Origin: CAWBJO01 sp963789175
GTDB taxonomy: Bacteria; Pseudomonadota; Alphaproteobacteria; Rhizobiales; Aestuariivirgaceae
DNA: 64,000 nt
NCBI GenBank assembly: GCA_963789175.1
Contig: CAWBJO010000006.1
Location: forward strand, 62,001-126,000
Reading direction: 5' to 3'
Below the pieces are notes generated by a model that had not been told where the DNA came from, did no database searches, and was given only the letters and a program-made list of their open reading frames with translations. Below, one piece after another: positions 37,884 through 45,744 of the stretch; positions within the stretch are counted from its first letter, which is position 1, and the number at the start of each line of letters is the position of its first letter. The position numbers and the translations under genes were made by a program.

Positions 37884-39181
37884 GACCGGCTGCGCTTGCT
37901 CATCGGGATGTAGTCGCGGCGCGTCGGACCGGTATAGAGCTGGCGCGGCCGGCCGATGCGATGGCTCGGATCCTCGATCATCTCCTTCCACTGGGCGATC
38001 CAGCCCACCGTCCGGGCCAGTGCGAACAGCACCGTGAACATCGAGGTGGGGAAGCCGAGGGCCCGCAACGTGATGCCGGAATAGAAATCGATGTTGGGGT
38101 AGAGCTTGCGCTCGATGAAGTATTCGTCCCTGAGGGCGATCTGCTCGAGCTCGCGAGCCACGTCGAACAGTGGATCGTCCTTGATGCCCAGCTCGTTGAG
38201 GACCTCGTGTGCCGTCTTCTGCATGATCTTGGCGCGCGGATCGTAATTCTTGTAGACGCGGTGGCCGAAGCCCATCAGCCGGAAGGAGTCGTTCTTGTCC
38301 TTGGCGCGGGCGACGAATTTCGGAATGTTCTCGGGATGGCCGATCTCCATGAGCATGTTGAGGGCCGCCTCGTTGGCGCCGCCATGGGCCGGCCCCCACA
38401 GGCAGGCGATGCCGGCCGCGACGCAGGCGAAGGGATTGGCTCCGGACGAGCCGGCGAGCCGCACCGTCGAAGTCGATGCGTTCTGCTCGTGGTCGGCATG
38501 CAGGATGAAGATGCGGTCCATGGCGCGGGCAAGCACCGGGTTCGGCTTGTAGGGCTCGCACGGAACGGCGAAGCACATGTGCAGGAAGTTCGCGGCATAG
38601 CTCAGATCGTTGCGCGGATAGACGAAAGGCTGGCCGACCGAGTATTTGTAGGCCGAGGCGGCGATGGTCGGGAGCTTGGCGATCATCCGGCGGCTGGCGA
38701 TCTCGCGCTGCTTCGGGTCGTTGATGTCGGTTGAGTCGTGATAGAAGGCGGACATGGCGCCCACCGTTCCGACCATCACGGCCATGGGATGGGCGTCGCG
38801 CCGGAAGCCCGAGAAGAAGCGCGCCATCTGCTCGTGCAGCATGGTGTGATAGGTGATGGCCTGCTCGAATTCCTTGCGCTGGGCATGGTTGGGCAAGTCG
38901 CCGTAGTAGAGCAGGTAGCAGGTCTCGATGAAGTCGCCGTATTCGGCCAGCTGGTCGATCGGGTAGCCGCGGTAGAGAAGGATGCCCTCTTCGCCGTCGA
39001 TGAAAGTGATCTTCGATTCACAGGCCCCCGTGGACGTATAGGCGGGGTCGTAGGTGAAGACCTTCGCCTCATCGTAGAGTTGGGTGATGTCGACGACGTC
39101 CGGGCCCATCGTGCCCTTGCGCACGCTGAACTCGTGCTCCTTGCCGTGGACGGTCAGCTTCGCGGTCTCGGCGGTGGTCAT
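37880..39181 (-). CDS. gltA: Citrate synthase
   Basis: 433 residues. Joins oxaloacetate and acetyl-CoA. Signatures: catalytic His in ADHEQNAST, GPAHGGANEAALNML, GFGHRVYKNYDPRA with His, and Asp in NIDFYSGI. GGAG lies six bases before the ATG at 39181; a second ATG 12 bases upstream is less well placed. A promoter candidate (TTGCCA 39257-39262, 18 bp, TAAACT 39233-39238, read on the minus strand) precedes it. Confidence 0.96.
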   Translation of the reverse strand: MTTAETAKLTVHGKEHEFSVRKGTMGPDVVDITQLYDEAKVFTYDPAYTSTGACESKITFIDGEEGILLYRGYPIDQLAEYGDFIETCYLLYYGDLPNHAQRKEFEQAITYHTMLHEQMARFFSGFRRDAHPMAVMVGTVGAMSAFYHDSTDINDPKQREIASRRMIAKLPTIAASAYKYSVGQPFVYPRNDLSYAANFLHMCFAVPCEPYKPNPVLARAMDRIFILHADHEQNASTSTVRLAGSSGANPFACVAAGIACLWGPAHGGANEAALNMLMEIGHPENIPKFVARAKDKNDSFRLMGFGHRVYKNYDPRAKIMQKTAHEVLNELGIKDDPLFDVARELEQIALRDEYFIERKLYPNIDFYSGITLRALGFPTSMFTVLFALARTVGWIAQWKEMIEDPSHRIGRPRQLYTGPTRRDYIPMSKRSRS

Positions 39182-39232
39182 GAAACGCTCCATAGGGCAG
39201 GTGGGGAGGGCAATTCAGGGGGTTGCGGGCCC

Positions 39233-39262
39233 AGTTTACCGCATTGCAGCATGAATTGGCAA
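39233..39262 (-). promoter_or_regulatory. Candidate promoter of gltA
   Basis: TTGCCA and TAAACT on the minus strand with an 18 bp spacer, in the 89-base gap between gltX and gltA; leader about 45 bases. Confidence 0.4.
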
Positions 39263-39270
39263 TTTGCAGC

Positions 39271-40695
39271 TCACGCCGGCGAGGACAGCGTGCGCTCGAT
39301 GCGGGCCATGCATTCGGCCTTCTCCAGTACGGCCATGACGTCGAAGATGCCGGGCGATGTCGTCGACCCCGTCAAGGCAACGCGCAAGGGTTGGGCGATC
39401 TGACCGAGCTTCAGGCCGTTGGCCTCTCCGAAGCGGCGCAGTTCCGCCTCGAGGCCGGCGGCCGACCACTCGTCGATGGCGCCAAGAGCCGGGAGAAGCG
39501 CAGCGAGCGTGGCGCGTCCGTTCGACTTCAAGATTTCCGCCGCCTTGCTGTCGGGTGAAGGATGTTCGAAAAGAAAACGCGCCGAGGCCAAAAGTTCCGA
39601 GAGGGTCTTGGCACGCTCCTTCAATCCGGGCATGGCCAGGAGCAGACGAGTTCGCTTGCCCTGGTCCAGGCGGGCGAGAAGATCACCGCCTCCCGGCGCA
39701 TGCGGCATGAAACCGACGAGCGCCTCCATGAGCACCGCATCGTCGCTGGCGCGGATATAGTGGCCGTTCAGGTTCTCGAGCCTTGCGAAGTCGAAGCGCG
39801 CCGGCGATCTGCCGACGCTGTCGAGCCCGAACCATTCGATCATTTGCGCGGTCGTGAAGATCTCGTCATCGCCATGGCTCCACCCGAGCCGGGCGAGGTA
39901 GTTGCGCATGGCGTCCGGCAGATACCCCATGTCACGATAGGCCTCTACGGCGAGCGCGCCATGGCGCTTGGAAAGCTTGGCGCCGTCCGGTCCATGGATG
40001 AGCGGGATGTGCGCCATGACCGGCACGTTCCATCCCATTGCCCGATAGATCTGGAACTGGCGGGCCGCATTGGTCAGATGGTCGACTCCGCGGATGATGT
40101 GGGTAATTCCCATGTCGTGATCGTCGACGACCACCGACAGGTTGTACGTCGGGTTGCCGTCGGAGCGGAGGATGATGAGATCGTCGAGCTCCTTGTTCTG
40201 GAAGGTGACACTTCCCTGGACGCGGTCGTCGATGACGGTCTCGCCGTCGGTGGGGGCCCGGAACCGGATGGCCGGCGTAACGCCCGGCGGTGCCTCGAAC
40301 GGATCCCGGTCGCGCCAGGTCCCGTCATAGCGGGGCGGACGACCCTCGGCTGCTGCTTTGGAACGCATCTCGTCGAGTTCGGCGGGCGAACAGTAGCATC
40401 GATAGGCATTGCCGCTCGCCAAAAGCTCTTCGGCAATTTGCCTGTGGCGAGAAACCCGTGAAAACTGTGAAACCGGCTCGCCTTCCCAATCGATACCGAG
40501 CCATCGCAGCCCGTTGACGATTGCGTCGACGGCGGCGGTGGTCGAGCGCTCGCGGTCCGTATCTTCGATGCGGAGCAGCATCTTGCCGCCTTCGTGGCGG
40601 GTGAACAGCCAATTGAAGAGGGCCGTGCGGGCGCCACCGATATGCAGGAAACCGGTGGGAGAGGGGGCAAAGCGTGTGATGACGGGCGGTGACAT
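39271..40695 (-). CDS. gltX: Glutamyl-tRNA synthetase
   Basis: 474 residues. Class I synthetase. HIGH-type motif in FAPSPTGFLHIGGARTAL, zinc-site region CYCSPAELDE, and KMSKS-type motif AKLSKRHGAL. Length is normal. Discriminating versus non-discriminating specificity for tRNA-Gln cannot be told from sequence alone. Same strand as gltA downstream, divergent from comEC. Confidence 0.96.
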   Translation of the reverse strand: MSPPVITRFAPSPTGFLHIGGARTALFNWLFTRHEGGKMLLRIEDTDRERSTTAAVDAIVNGLRWLGIDWEGEPVSQFSRVSRHRQIAEELLASGNAYRCYCSPAELDEMRSKAAAEGRPPRYDGTWRDRDPFEAPPGVTPAIRFRAPTDGETVIDDRVQGSVTFQNKELDDLIILRSDGNPTYNLSVVVDDHDMGITHIIRGVDHLTNAARQFQIYRAMGWNVPVMAHIPLIHGPDGAKLSKRHGALAVEAYRDMGYLPDAMRNYLARLGWSHGDDEIFTTAQMIEWFGLDSVGRSPARFDFARLENLNGHYIRASDDAVLMEALVGFMPHAPGGGDLLARLDQGKRTRLLLAMPGLKERAKTLSELLASARFLFEHPSPDSKAAEILKSNGRATLAALLPALGAIDEWSAAGLEAELRRFGEANGLKLGQIAQPLRVALTGSTTSPGIFDVMAVLEKAECMARIERTLSSPA

Positions 40696-40797
40696 TTGCG
40701 CCGGTGTCCGTAAGAGTGCTGGGCGGGGAGCGTCGGGCGCGGTCTAGCATATCGCCGGCCGCCGGTTAAGTGTGGCGGGGCTCCCTGTCGGATACAG

Positions 40798-42954
40798 TTG
40801 CGAGTGAAAACGGGACCGGGCGCGGCCACCTCGCGCGCCTGCAGAGCCGGGTGTCGTGCCTATCTCCGACGATGCTTGGAAGCGGAGGCGGGGACGCTCT
40901 TCCTCTGGCTGCCCGTCGCAATGGCGGCGGGAATCGGGGCCTATTTTGCCCTGCCTCGGGAGCCCGGTCCGGTCGCGATGATGGTCATTTGGTCGGCAGC
41001 GCTCCTGCCGCTGTACGCAGCGATGCGGCGCGGGTCGGCCGCCGCCCTTCTCGTTCTCTTCGTTCTTTTGGGCTTCAGCGCGGCCAAATTCGATACGGTC
41101 ATGGGATGGTCCCCGCCGCTAGCCTATTCGACGGGTCCCATCGAAATCGCAGGCACCGTTCGGTCCATCGAATCGGGACGAGGCGGGCAGCTCAAGATCG
41201 TGCTGCGCCTCGAGGAGGCCCGCGGGCTTTCCGATGAAGCGCGGCCTGGGCACGTCCGGCTGTCGGTTTCGCGCCTCAGCATGACGCCCGGCGATCGCTT
41301 GCGGGGAACCGCCACGCTTTCGCCCCTGCCGACGCCGGTGGCGCCGGGCGCCTTCGATTTTGCGCGTGCCCAATGGCTGGACGGGATTGGCGCCACCGGC
41401 CGGTTCCTGGGGAAGCCAAGCGTCGAAAAAGGGCATCGGAGCCTCGGGTTCCATTTGGCGGCGATGATCCACGAGCTTCGCCAGACGATCGCGGCGCGCA
41501 TCCATGCGGCCCTTGCCGGCAGCACCGGGCACCTTGCCGTCGCACTGGTTACAGGTGAACGAAGTGGTATCGCCGATGCCATGACCGACAGCCTGCAGAC
41601 CTCCGGGCTTGCTCACATCATCTCGATCTCGGGCCTCCACATGTCGCTGGTGGCCGGCAGCGTGTTCTGGCTCGTTCGGGCCCTCCTGGCATCGTCGGCG
41701 CGGCTCGCCCTCCGCCGGCCGATCAAGAAGTGGTCGGCGCTCGCGGCCCTCGCGGCCGGTGCCTTCTACCTCGCGATCTCCGGCAACGAGGTCGCCAGCC
41801 AGCGGTCCTATCTCATGCTCGCCATCATGTTCATCGCCGTGCTGCTCGATCGCCCCGCCCTGAGCCTTCGAAACGTCGCCATCGCGGCCCTGGCGATCAT
41901 GATGGTCGAGCCTTCGTCCCTCCTCAGCGCGGGCTTCCAGATGAGCTTCCTGGCGGTGACGGGCCTCCTCAGCTTCTTTGCCTTCCGGCGAAGCGAGGAG
42001 ACGACGCCCCAGCCACCGCGGCGCCGGTCGCACTGGCCGGTCTACCTAATGAAACTCGGGATCAGGTGGCTGGCGATCATGGGAGCGACGACGCTCATCG
42101 CAGGCCTGTGCACCGGTCCGGTGGCGGCCTATCACTTCAACCGCATCTCCACCTACAGCCTCGTCGCCAACCTTCTCGCATTGCCTATCGTGAGCGCGGT
42201 CGTCATGCCCATGGCGCTCTTCGCCACCGCGGCCATGCCGCTCGGGCTGGAGTTCTGGCCGCTCGTCGCAATGGGACAGGGGCTCGAAGCGGTCATGAAG
42301 GTTTCCGACTGGGTCACCACGTTTCCCGGGGCGCGGGTCTTCGCTCCGTCGCAAGCACCGGCCGGCGCCCTGATCGTCACCTTTGGAATCCTGTGGATTT
42401 CGCTCTTCCGCACGTCGCTCAGATGGTGGGGCATAGGCATATGCGCCCTCGGATTCGCCGTGGGCAGCGTAAAGGCGAGGCCCGACATCCTTGTCGAGCG
42501 GACCGCGATCAACGCCGCCGTGCGCAATGACCTGGGCGTGCTGGCGATCGCCGAGGAGAGGAAGGGGCGTTTCGCCGTGGAGCGCTGGCTTGCGGCAGAC
42601 GGCGACGGCGTCACCATCAAGGTGGCCTCGAAGCGCGCCGGGTGGAGGTGCGATGCACATCTCTGTCTGGCGCGGTCAAAGGGGAAAACGGTGGCCTACG
42701 CGCGAAAGTCCGCGGAGCTGGATCTCGTCTGCCCGAAGGCGGATGTCCTCATCGCGGCCTTTCCGCTCAGGGGGCGGTGCCGCGAGATCGGCATCCGCAT
42801 CGACCGGTTCGATGTCTGGCGCAACGGCGCTCATGCATTGTTCGTCGGGGAGGATGGGGTGGTCAGGACAGCGACCGCGCGGGAGCAGCGGGGGAGCCGG
42901 CCATGGGTCGCCAAGGCCGAACCGCGGCCGCGGAGACCGGTATCCGGGAAGTAG
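40798..42954 (+). CDS. comEC: ComEC/Rec2-family DNA uptake channel protein
   Basis: 718 residues from a TTG at 40798; the true start may be further in. Polytopic inner-membrane protein for uptake of single-stranded DNA in transformable species. An N-terminal DUF4131 domain (about residues 30-200), then the competence domain with LVTGERSGIADAMTDSLQTSGLAH, ISISGLHMSLV and many helices. The C-terminal soluble part (about 580-718) is a reduced lactamase-like segment, as usual in alphaproteobacteria. Next to lexA, tail to tail. Confidence 0.9.
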   Translation: MRVKTGPGAATSRACRAGCRAYLRRCLEAEAGTLFLWLPVAMAAGIGAYFALPREPGPVAMMVIWSAALLPLYAAMRRGSAAALLVLFVLLGFSAAKFDTVMGWSPPLAYSTGPIEIAGTVRSIESGRGGQLKIVLRLEEARGLSDEARPGHVRLSVSRLSMTPGDRLRGTATLSPLPTPVAPGAFDFARAQWLDGIGATGRFLGKPSVEKGHRSLGFHLAAMIHELRQTIAARIHAALAGSTGHLAVALVTGERSGIADAMTDSLQTSGLAHIISISGLHMSLVAGSVFWLVRALLASSARLALRRPIKKWSALAALAAGAFYLAISGNEVASQRSYLMLAIMFIAVLLDRPALSLRNVAIAALAIMMVEPSSLLSAGFQMSFLAVTGLLSFFAFRRSEETTPQPPRRRSHWPVYLMKLGIRWLAIMGATTLIAGLCTGPVAAYHFNRISTYSLVANLLALPIVSAVVMPMALFATAAMPLGLEFWPLVAMGQGLEAVMKVSDWVTTFPGARVFAPSQAPAGALIVTFGILWISLFRTSLRWWGIGICALGFAVGSVKARPDILVERTAINAAVRNDLGVLAIAEERKGRFAVERWLAADGDGVTIKVASKRAGWRCDAHLCLARSKGKTVAYARKSAELDLVCPKADVLIAAFPLRGRCREIGIRIDRFDVWRNGAHALFVGEDGVVRTATAREQRGSRPWVAKAEPRPRRPVSGK

Positions 42955-42964
42955 GGAGCAGCCG

Positions 42965-43675
42965 TCAGTAGCGGCGAATGAGTCCTACGAGCTTGCCCTG
43001 AACGCGTACCCGGTCCGGACCGAAGATCCGCGTCTCATAGGCGGGATTGGCGGCTTCAAGAGCGATGGAGTCGCCCTTGCGGCGCAGCCTCTTCAGGGTT
43101 GCCTCTTCATCGTCGATCAGTGCGACGACGATCTCGCCGGTCTGAGCCGAATCCGATTTCCTGATGACGACCGTGTCGCCCTCGAAAATGCCGGCGTCGA
43201 CCATCGAATCCCCCTTCACCTCGAGGGCGAAGTGCTCACCGGTACCCAGCATCTCCGGTGGTACGCTGATGTTGTGCGTATGATCCTGGATCGCTGAAAT
43301 GGGAACACCCGCGGCAATGCGGCCCATGAGCGGTACGACGGCTCCGCGCGGCGCACCATCGGCTCCCTGGGGCATGGGTTTGACGCGCCCGAGATTGCCC
43401 TGGATGACATTGGGGCTGAACACGGTCTTGGATTTCGGCGCTGCCAGACTCGGCGAGAGCGATTCGGGAAGCTTGACGACCTCGAGAGCTCGTGCGCGAT
43501 GGGGAAGCCGCCGAATGAAGCCGCGCTCCTCAAGAGCCGTGATGAGGCGATGGATCCCCGACTTGGAGCGCAGGTCGAGCGCTTCTTTCATTTCGTCGAA
43601 GGAGGGTGGAACGCCCGACTCCTTCAGCCGCTCGTGAACGAACATCAACAGCTCATACTGTTTGCGCGTCAGCAT
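42965..43675 (-). CDS. lexA: LexA repressor
   Basis: 236 residues. SOS repressor. N-terminal winged helix (MLTRKQYELLMFVHERLKES, then FDEMKEALDLRSKSGIHRLI), self-cleavage at Ala122-Gly123 in GRIAAGVPI, Ser157 in KGDSMVDAG and Lys195 in EATLKRL. It is probably autoregulated through the GTTC-N7-GTTC box upstream. In related genomes moeA usually follows; here a 15 kb accessory stretch lies on its 5' side. Confidence 0.96.
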   Translation of the reverse strand: MLTRKQYELLMFVHERLKESGVPPSFDEMKEALDLRSKSGIHRLITALEERGFIRRLPHRARALEVVKLPESLSPSLAAPKSKTVFSPNVIQGNLGRVKPMPQGADGAPRGAVVPLMGRIAAGVPISAIQDHTHNISVPPEMLGTGEHFALEVKGDSMVDAGIFEGDTVVIRKSDSAQTGEIVVALIDDEEATLKRLRRKGDSIALEAANPAYETRIFGPDRVRVQGKLVGLIRRY

Positions 43676-43757
43676 TCCGTCACCTCATGAGATTCTGTTG
43701 CCTTACGGGAGACTAGATGTGGCACAGAATCAGAACAAACCCGCAACATCTATAGGT

Positions 43758-43772
43758 GTTCTAGTTATGTTC
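43758..43772. promoter_or_regulatory. LexA (SOS) box, alphaproteobacterial type
   Basis: GTTC-N7-GTTC exactly (GAAC-N7-GAAC in the lexA direction), 83 bases before the lexA start. A second, imperfect copy GAAC-N7-CAAC lies at 43733-43747. Confidence 0.75.
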
Positions 43773-43820
43773 GGCAAGGCCTGAATCGAGCACTCCGTAG
43801 CTGGTCCGGAGCGGGGTGGA

Positions 43821-43849
43821 ATTGGAAGCGGTCTTAGACGCATTCCAAT
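43821..43849. promoter_or_regulatory. 29 bp near-perfect palindrome upstream of the imelysin operon
   Basis: ATTGGAA (43821-43827) and TTCCAAT (43843-43849) enclose GC(G)GTC-TTA-GACGC(A), which pairs further with one bulged base on each side. It lies 35 bp upstream of the -35 hexamer proposed for the imelysin operon. An operator for an unidentified regulator is the simplest reading. Confidence 0.5.
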
Positions 43850-43883
43850 CTATTGAATTCTTTTGATTTTCCTTCCGTTCCCC

Positions 43884-43912
43884 TTGATCGCCAGTCCAAT
43901 GTTGAGTAATTA
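43884..43912 (+). promoter_or_regulatory. Candidate promoter of the imelysin operon
   Basis: TTGATC (43884-43889), 17 bp spacer, TAATTA (43907-43912). The start site would be near 43919, leaving a leader of about 13 bases with GAGGCAGC as ribosome site. Confidence 0.5.
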
Positions 43913-43931
43913 AGTCGGGAAAGAGGCAGCA

Positions 43932-44435
43932 ATGACGGTCAATCCTCATCGGCGCGAGTTTCAACGCTATGCCGCCGCCCCCACGTCCGGGCGTCTCGTC
44001 ATCGACGGCATCCGATGCTGCCTGGCGGGCTACCGCTATGAAGACATTGCCTGCTGGGAGACCGCGTGGGGGGTCTTCGAAGCCAACATTCGCAATGGCG
44101 CCGTTCGGCGACTGATGGGAGAGCTCCAGTATTTCTCCCGCGTCCTGCTCCGGCTGGGGCGTCCGGAACTTCGCTTCTGGCCCTATGGATGCGGGGGCCT
44201 CGCAACGGATGAGGAGCTGGTGCTCGATTTTCTGGCGGCCGTCCAGAGCCAGGACCTGCCGTGCGCGCGCCGGATCGGCAGTGCGCTCCTGCCTCTCCAG
44301 CACTACCCGATGTTCAATGACCTTGTCGAAGCCGCCGAAAGCTTCGTGACGGCGCTCACCGAAGCCGACCAGGAGCTCGACCGGCGATCGCCGGACGTGG
44401 CGAACGTTCTTGGCAACCGGATCAAACTGAACTGA
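43932..44435 (+). CDS. Unknown 167-residue protein, first gene of the imelysin operon
   Basis: No family recognised. No signal peptide or membrane segment, so probably cytoplasmic. It has five Cys (the pair in GIRCCLAG, then IACWETAW, YGCGGL and LPCARR) and Trp/Tyr-rich stretches (ELRFWPYGCGG), compatible with a metal- or haem-binding role, but that is a guess. The C-terminal half looks helical (LQHYPMFNDLVEAAESFVTALTEADQEL). It lies 16 bases upstream of the first imelysin gene and downstream of a promoter and palindrome. It could be a local regulator or a metal-sensing accessory. Confidence 0.8.
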   Translation: MTVNPHRREFQRYAAAPTSGRLVIDGIRCCLAGYRYEDIACWETAWGVFEANIRNGAVRRLMGELQYFSRVLLRLGRPELRFWPYGCGGLATDEELVLDFLAAVQSQDLPCARRIGSALLPLQHYPMFNDLVEAAESFVTALTEADQELDRRSPDVANVLGNRIKLN

Positions 44436-44451
44436 CACCGAGGGGAACCCA

Positions 44452-45735
44452 ATGACAGTGAGTTGCATCAAGTCCATCGGCCTCGCCGCCGCAATCGCAT
44501 TCGCCGCCGGGAGCGGAGCACTTGCAGCCGAGGCCACGCCGGAGGCGGTCGCCAACCACTACGCCGACGTGGCCGCAGCGATGTACGGCGATGCCCATGC
44601 CGCCGCGGTCGACCTCGCCAGCGCCGTCGACGCTCTCATCGCGGCGCCCTCCGAAGCCAATCTCGCTGCGGCGCGCAAGGCGTGGGTCGATTCCCGACCC
44701 TGGTACCAGCAGACGGAAGGGTACCGGTTCGGCAATGCGATCGTCGACGACTGGGAGGGCAAGGTCAATTCGTGGCCTCTCGACGAAGGCCTCGTCGATT
44801 ATGTCGATACCGGCGCCTATGGCGAGACATCGGAAGAGAATCCTCTCTATACCGCCAACATCATCGCCAACACCTCAGTGCGGATCGGCAATGATGTCGT
44901 CGATGCCTCCAAGATCGATGCGGCCCTGCTGCAGCGCCTGCAGAGCGCCGGCGACGTCGAAGCGAACGTCGCGACCGGTTACCACGCGATAGAGTTCCTT
45001 TTGTGGGGCCAGGACCTCAATGGTACCGGCCCGGGCGCGGGCGCGCGGCCGCACACCGATTTCGATCCCAATAGCTGCACGGGCGGCAACTGCGAACGCC
45101 GTGCCGCCTATCTGAAGGCGGCGACGGACCTGCTGGTCAGCGACCTCGCCGAAATGGCAGAGGGCTGGAAGGCCGAAGGGAAAGCCCGCAAGGAGCTTCT
45201 CGACAAGGGCGGCGACGGCGCCCTGTCGACGATCCTGACGGGTCTCGGCAGCCTCAGCTACGGTGAGCTCGCGGGAGAGCGTATGAAGCTCGGCCTGATC
45301 CTTCACGATCCGGAGGAGGAGCACGACTGCTTCTCCGACAATACCCACAATTCCCACTACTACGACCAGGTCGGAATGATCGCGATCCACACCGGAACCT
45401 ACCAGCGGCGCGACGGCAGCACGCTCGAAGGTCCCGGCATCGCCGCCATCGCCGCCGAGAAAGCTCCGGAAGAGGGCAAGGCGGTCGAAGGGCTGATGGC
45501 CACCGCCGAATCCAAGCTCAAGGCGATCAAAGAGACCGCCGACAGCGGAAAGATGGCCTACGACCAGATGCTGGCCAAGGACAATGCCGAGGGCAACAAG
45601 CTGATCGAGGATGCCATCGCCGCTCTCGTCGCGCAGGCGCGCGGCATCGAGGCGGAGGTGGCCAAGCTCGGCTTGACCATCAAGGTCGAAGGTTCCGACA
45701 GTCTCGACAACCCGTCGGCCGTCGCGCCCGAATAG
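44452..45735 (+). CDS. Imelysin family periplasmic protein (EfeO/IrpA-like M75)
   Basis: 427 residues. Sec signal peptide (cleavage after about residue 26, GALAAEA). The imelysin GxHxxE motif is intact: Gly176, His178 and Glu181 in GYHAIEFLLWGQD. Other family segments are WYQQTEGYRFG and HDCFSDNTHNSHYYDQ, in the second helical bundle. Imelysins are two-bundle periplasmic proteins linked to iron acquisition; peptidase activity is doubtful. It is followed after 9 bases by the multicopper oxidase gene. Confidence 0.9.
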   Translation: MTVSCIKSIGLAAAIAFAAGSGALAAEATPEAVANHYADVAAAMYGDAHAAAVDLASAVDALIAAPSEANLAAARKAWVDSRPWYQQTEGYRFGNAIVDDWEGKVNSWPLDEGLVDYVDTGAYGETSEENPLYTANIIANTSVRIGNDVVDASKIDAALLQRLQSAGDVEANVATGYHAIEFLLWGQDLNGTGPGAGARPHTDFDPNSCTGGNCERRAAYLKAATDLLVSDLAEMAEGWKAEGKARKELLDKGGDGALSTILTGLGSLSYGELAGERMKLGLILHDPEEEHDCFSDNTHNSHYYDQVGMIAIHTGTYQRRDGSTLEGPGIAAIAAEKAPEEGKAVEGLMATAESKLKAIKETADSGKMAYDQMLAKDNAEGNKLIEDAIAALVAQARGIEAEVAKLGLTIKVEGSDSLDNPSAVAPE

Positions 45736-45744
45736 AAAGAGTGG

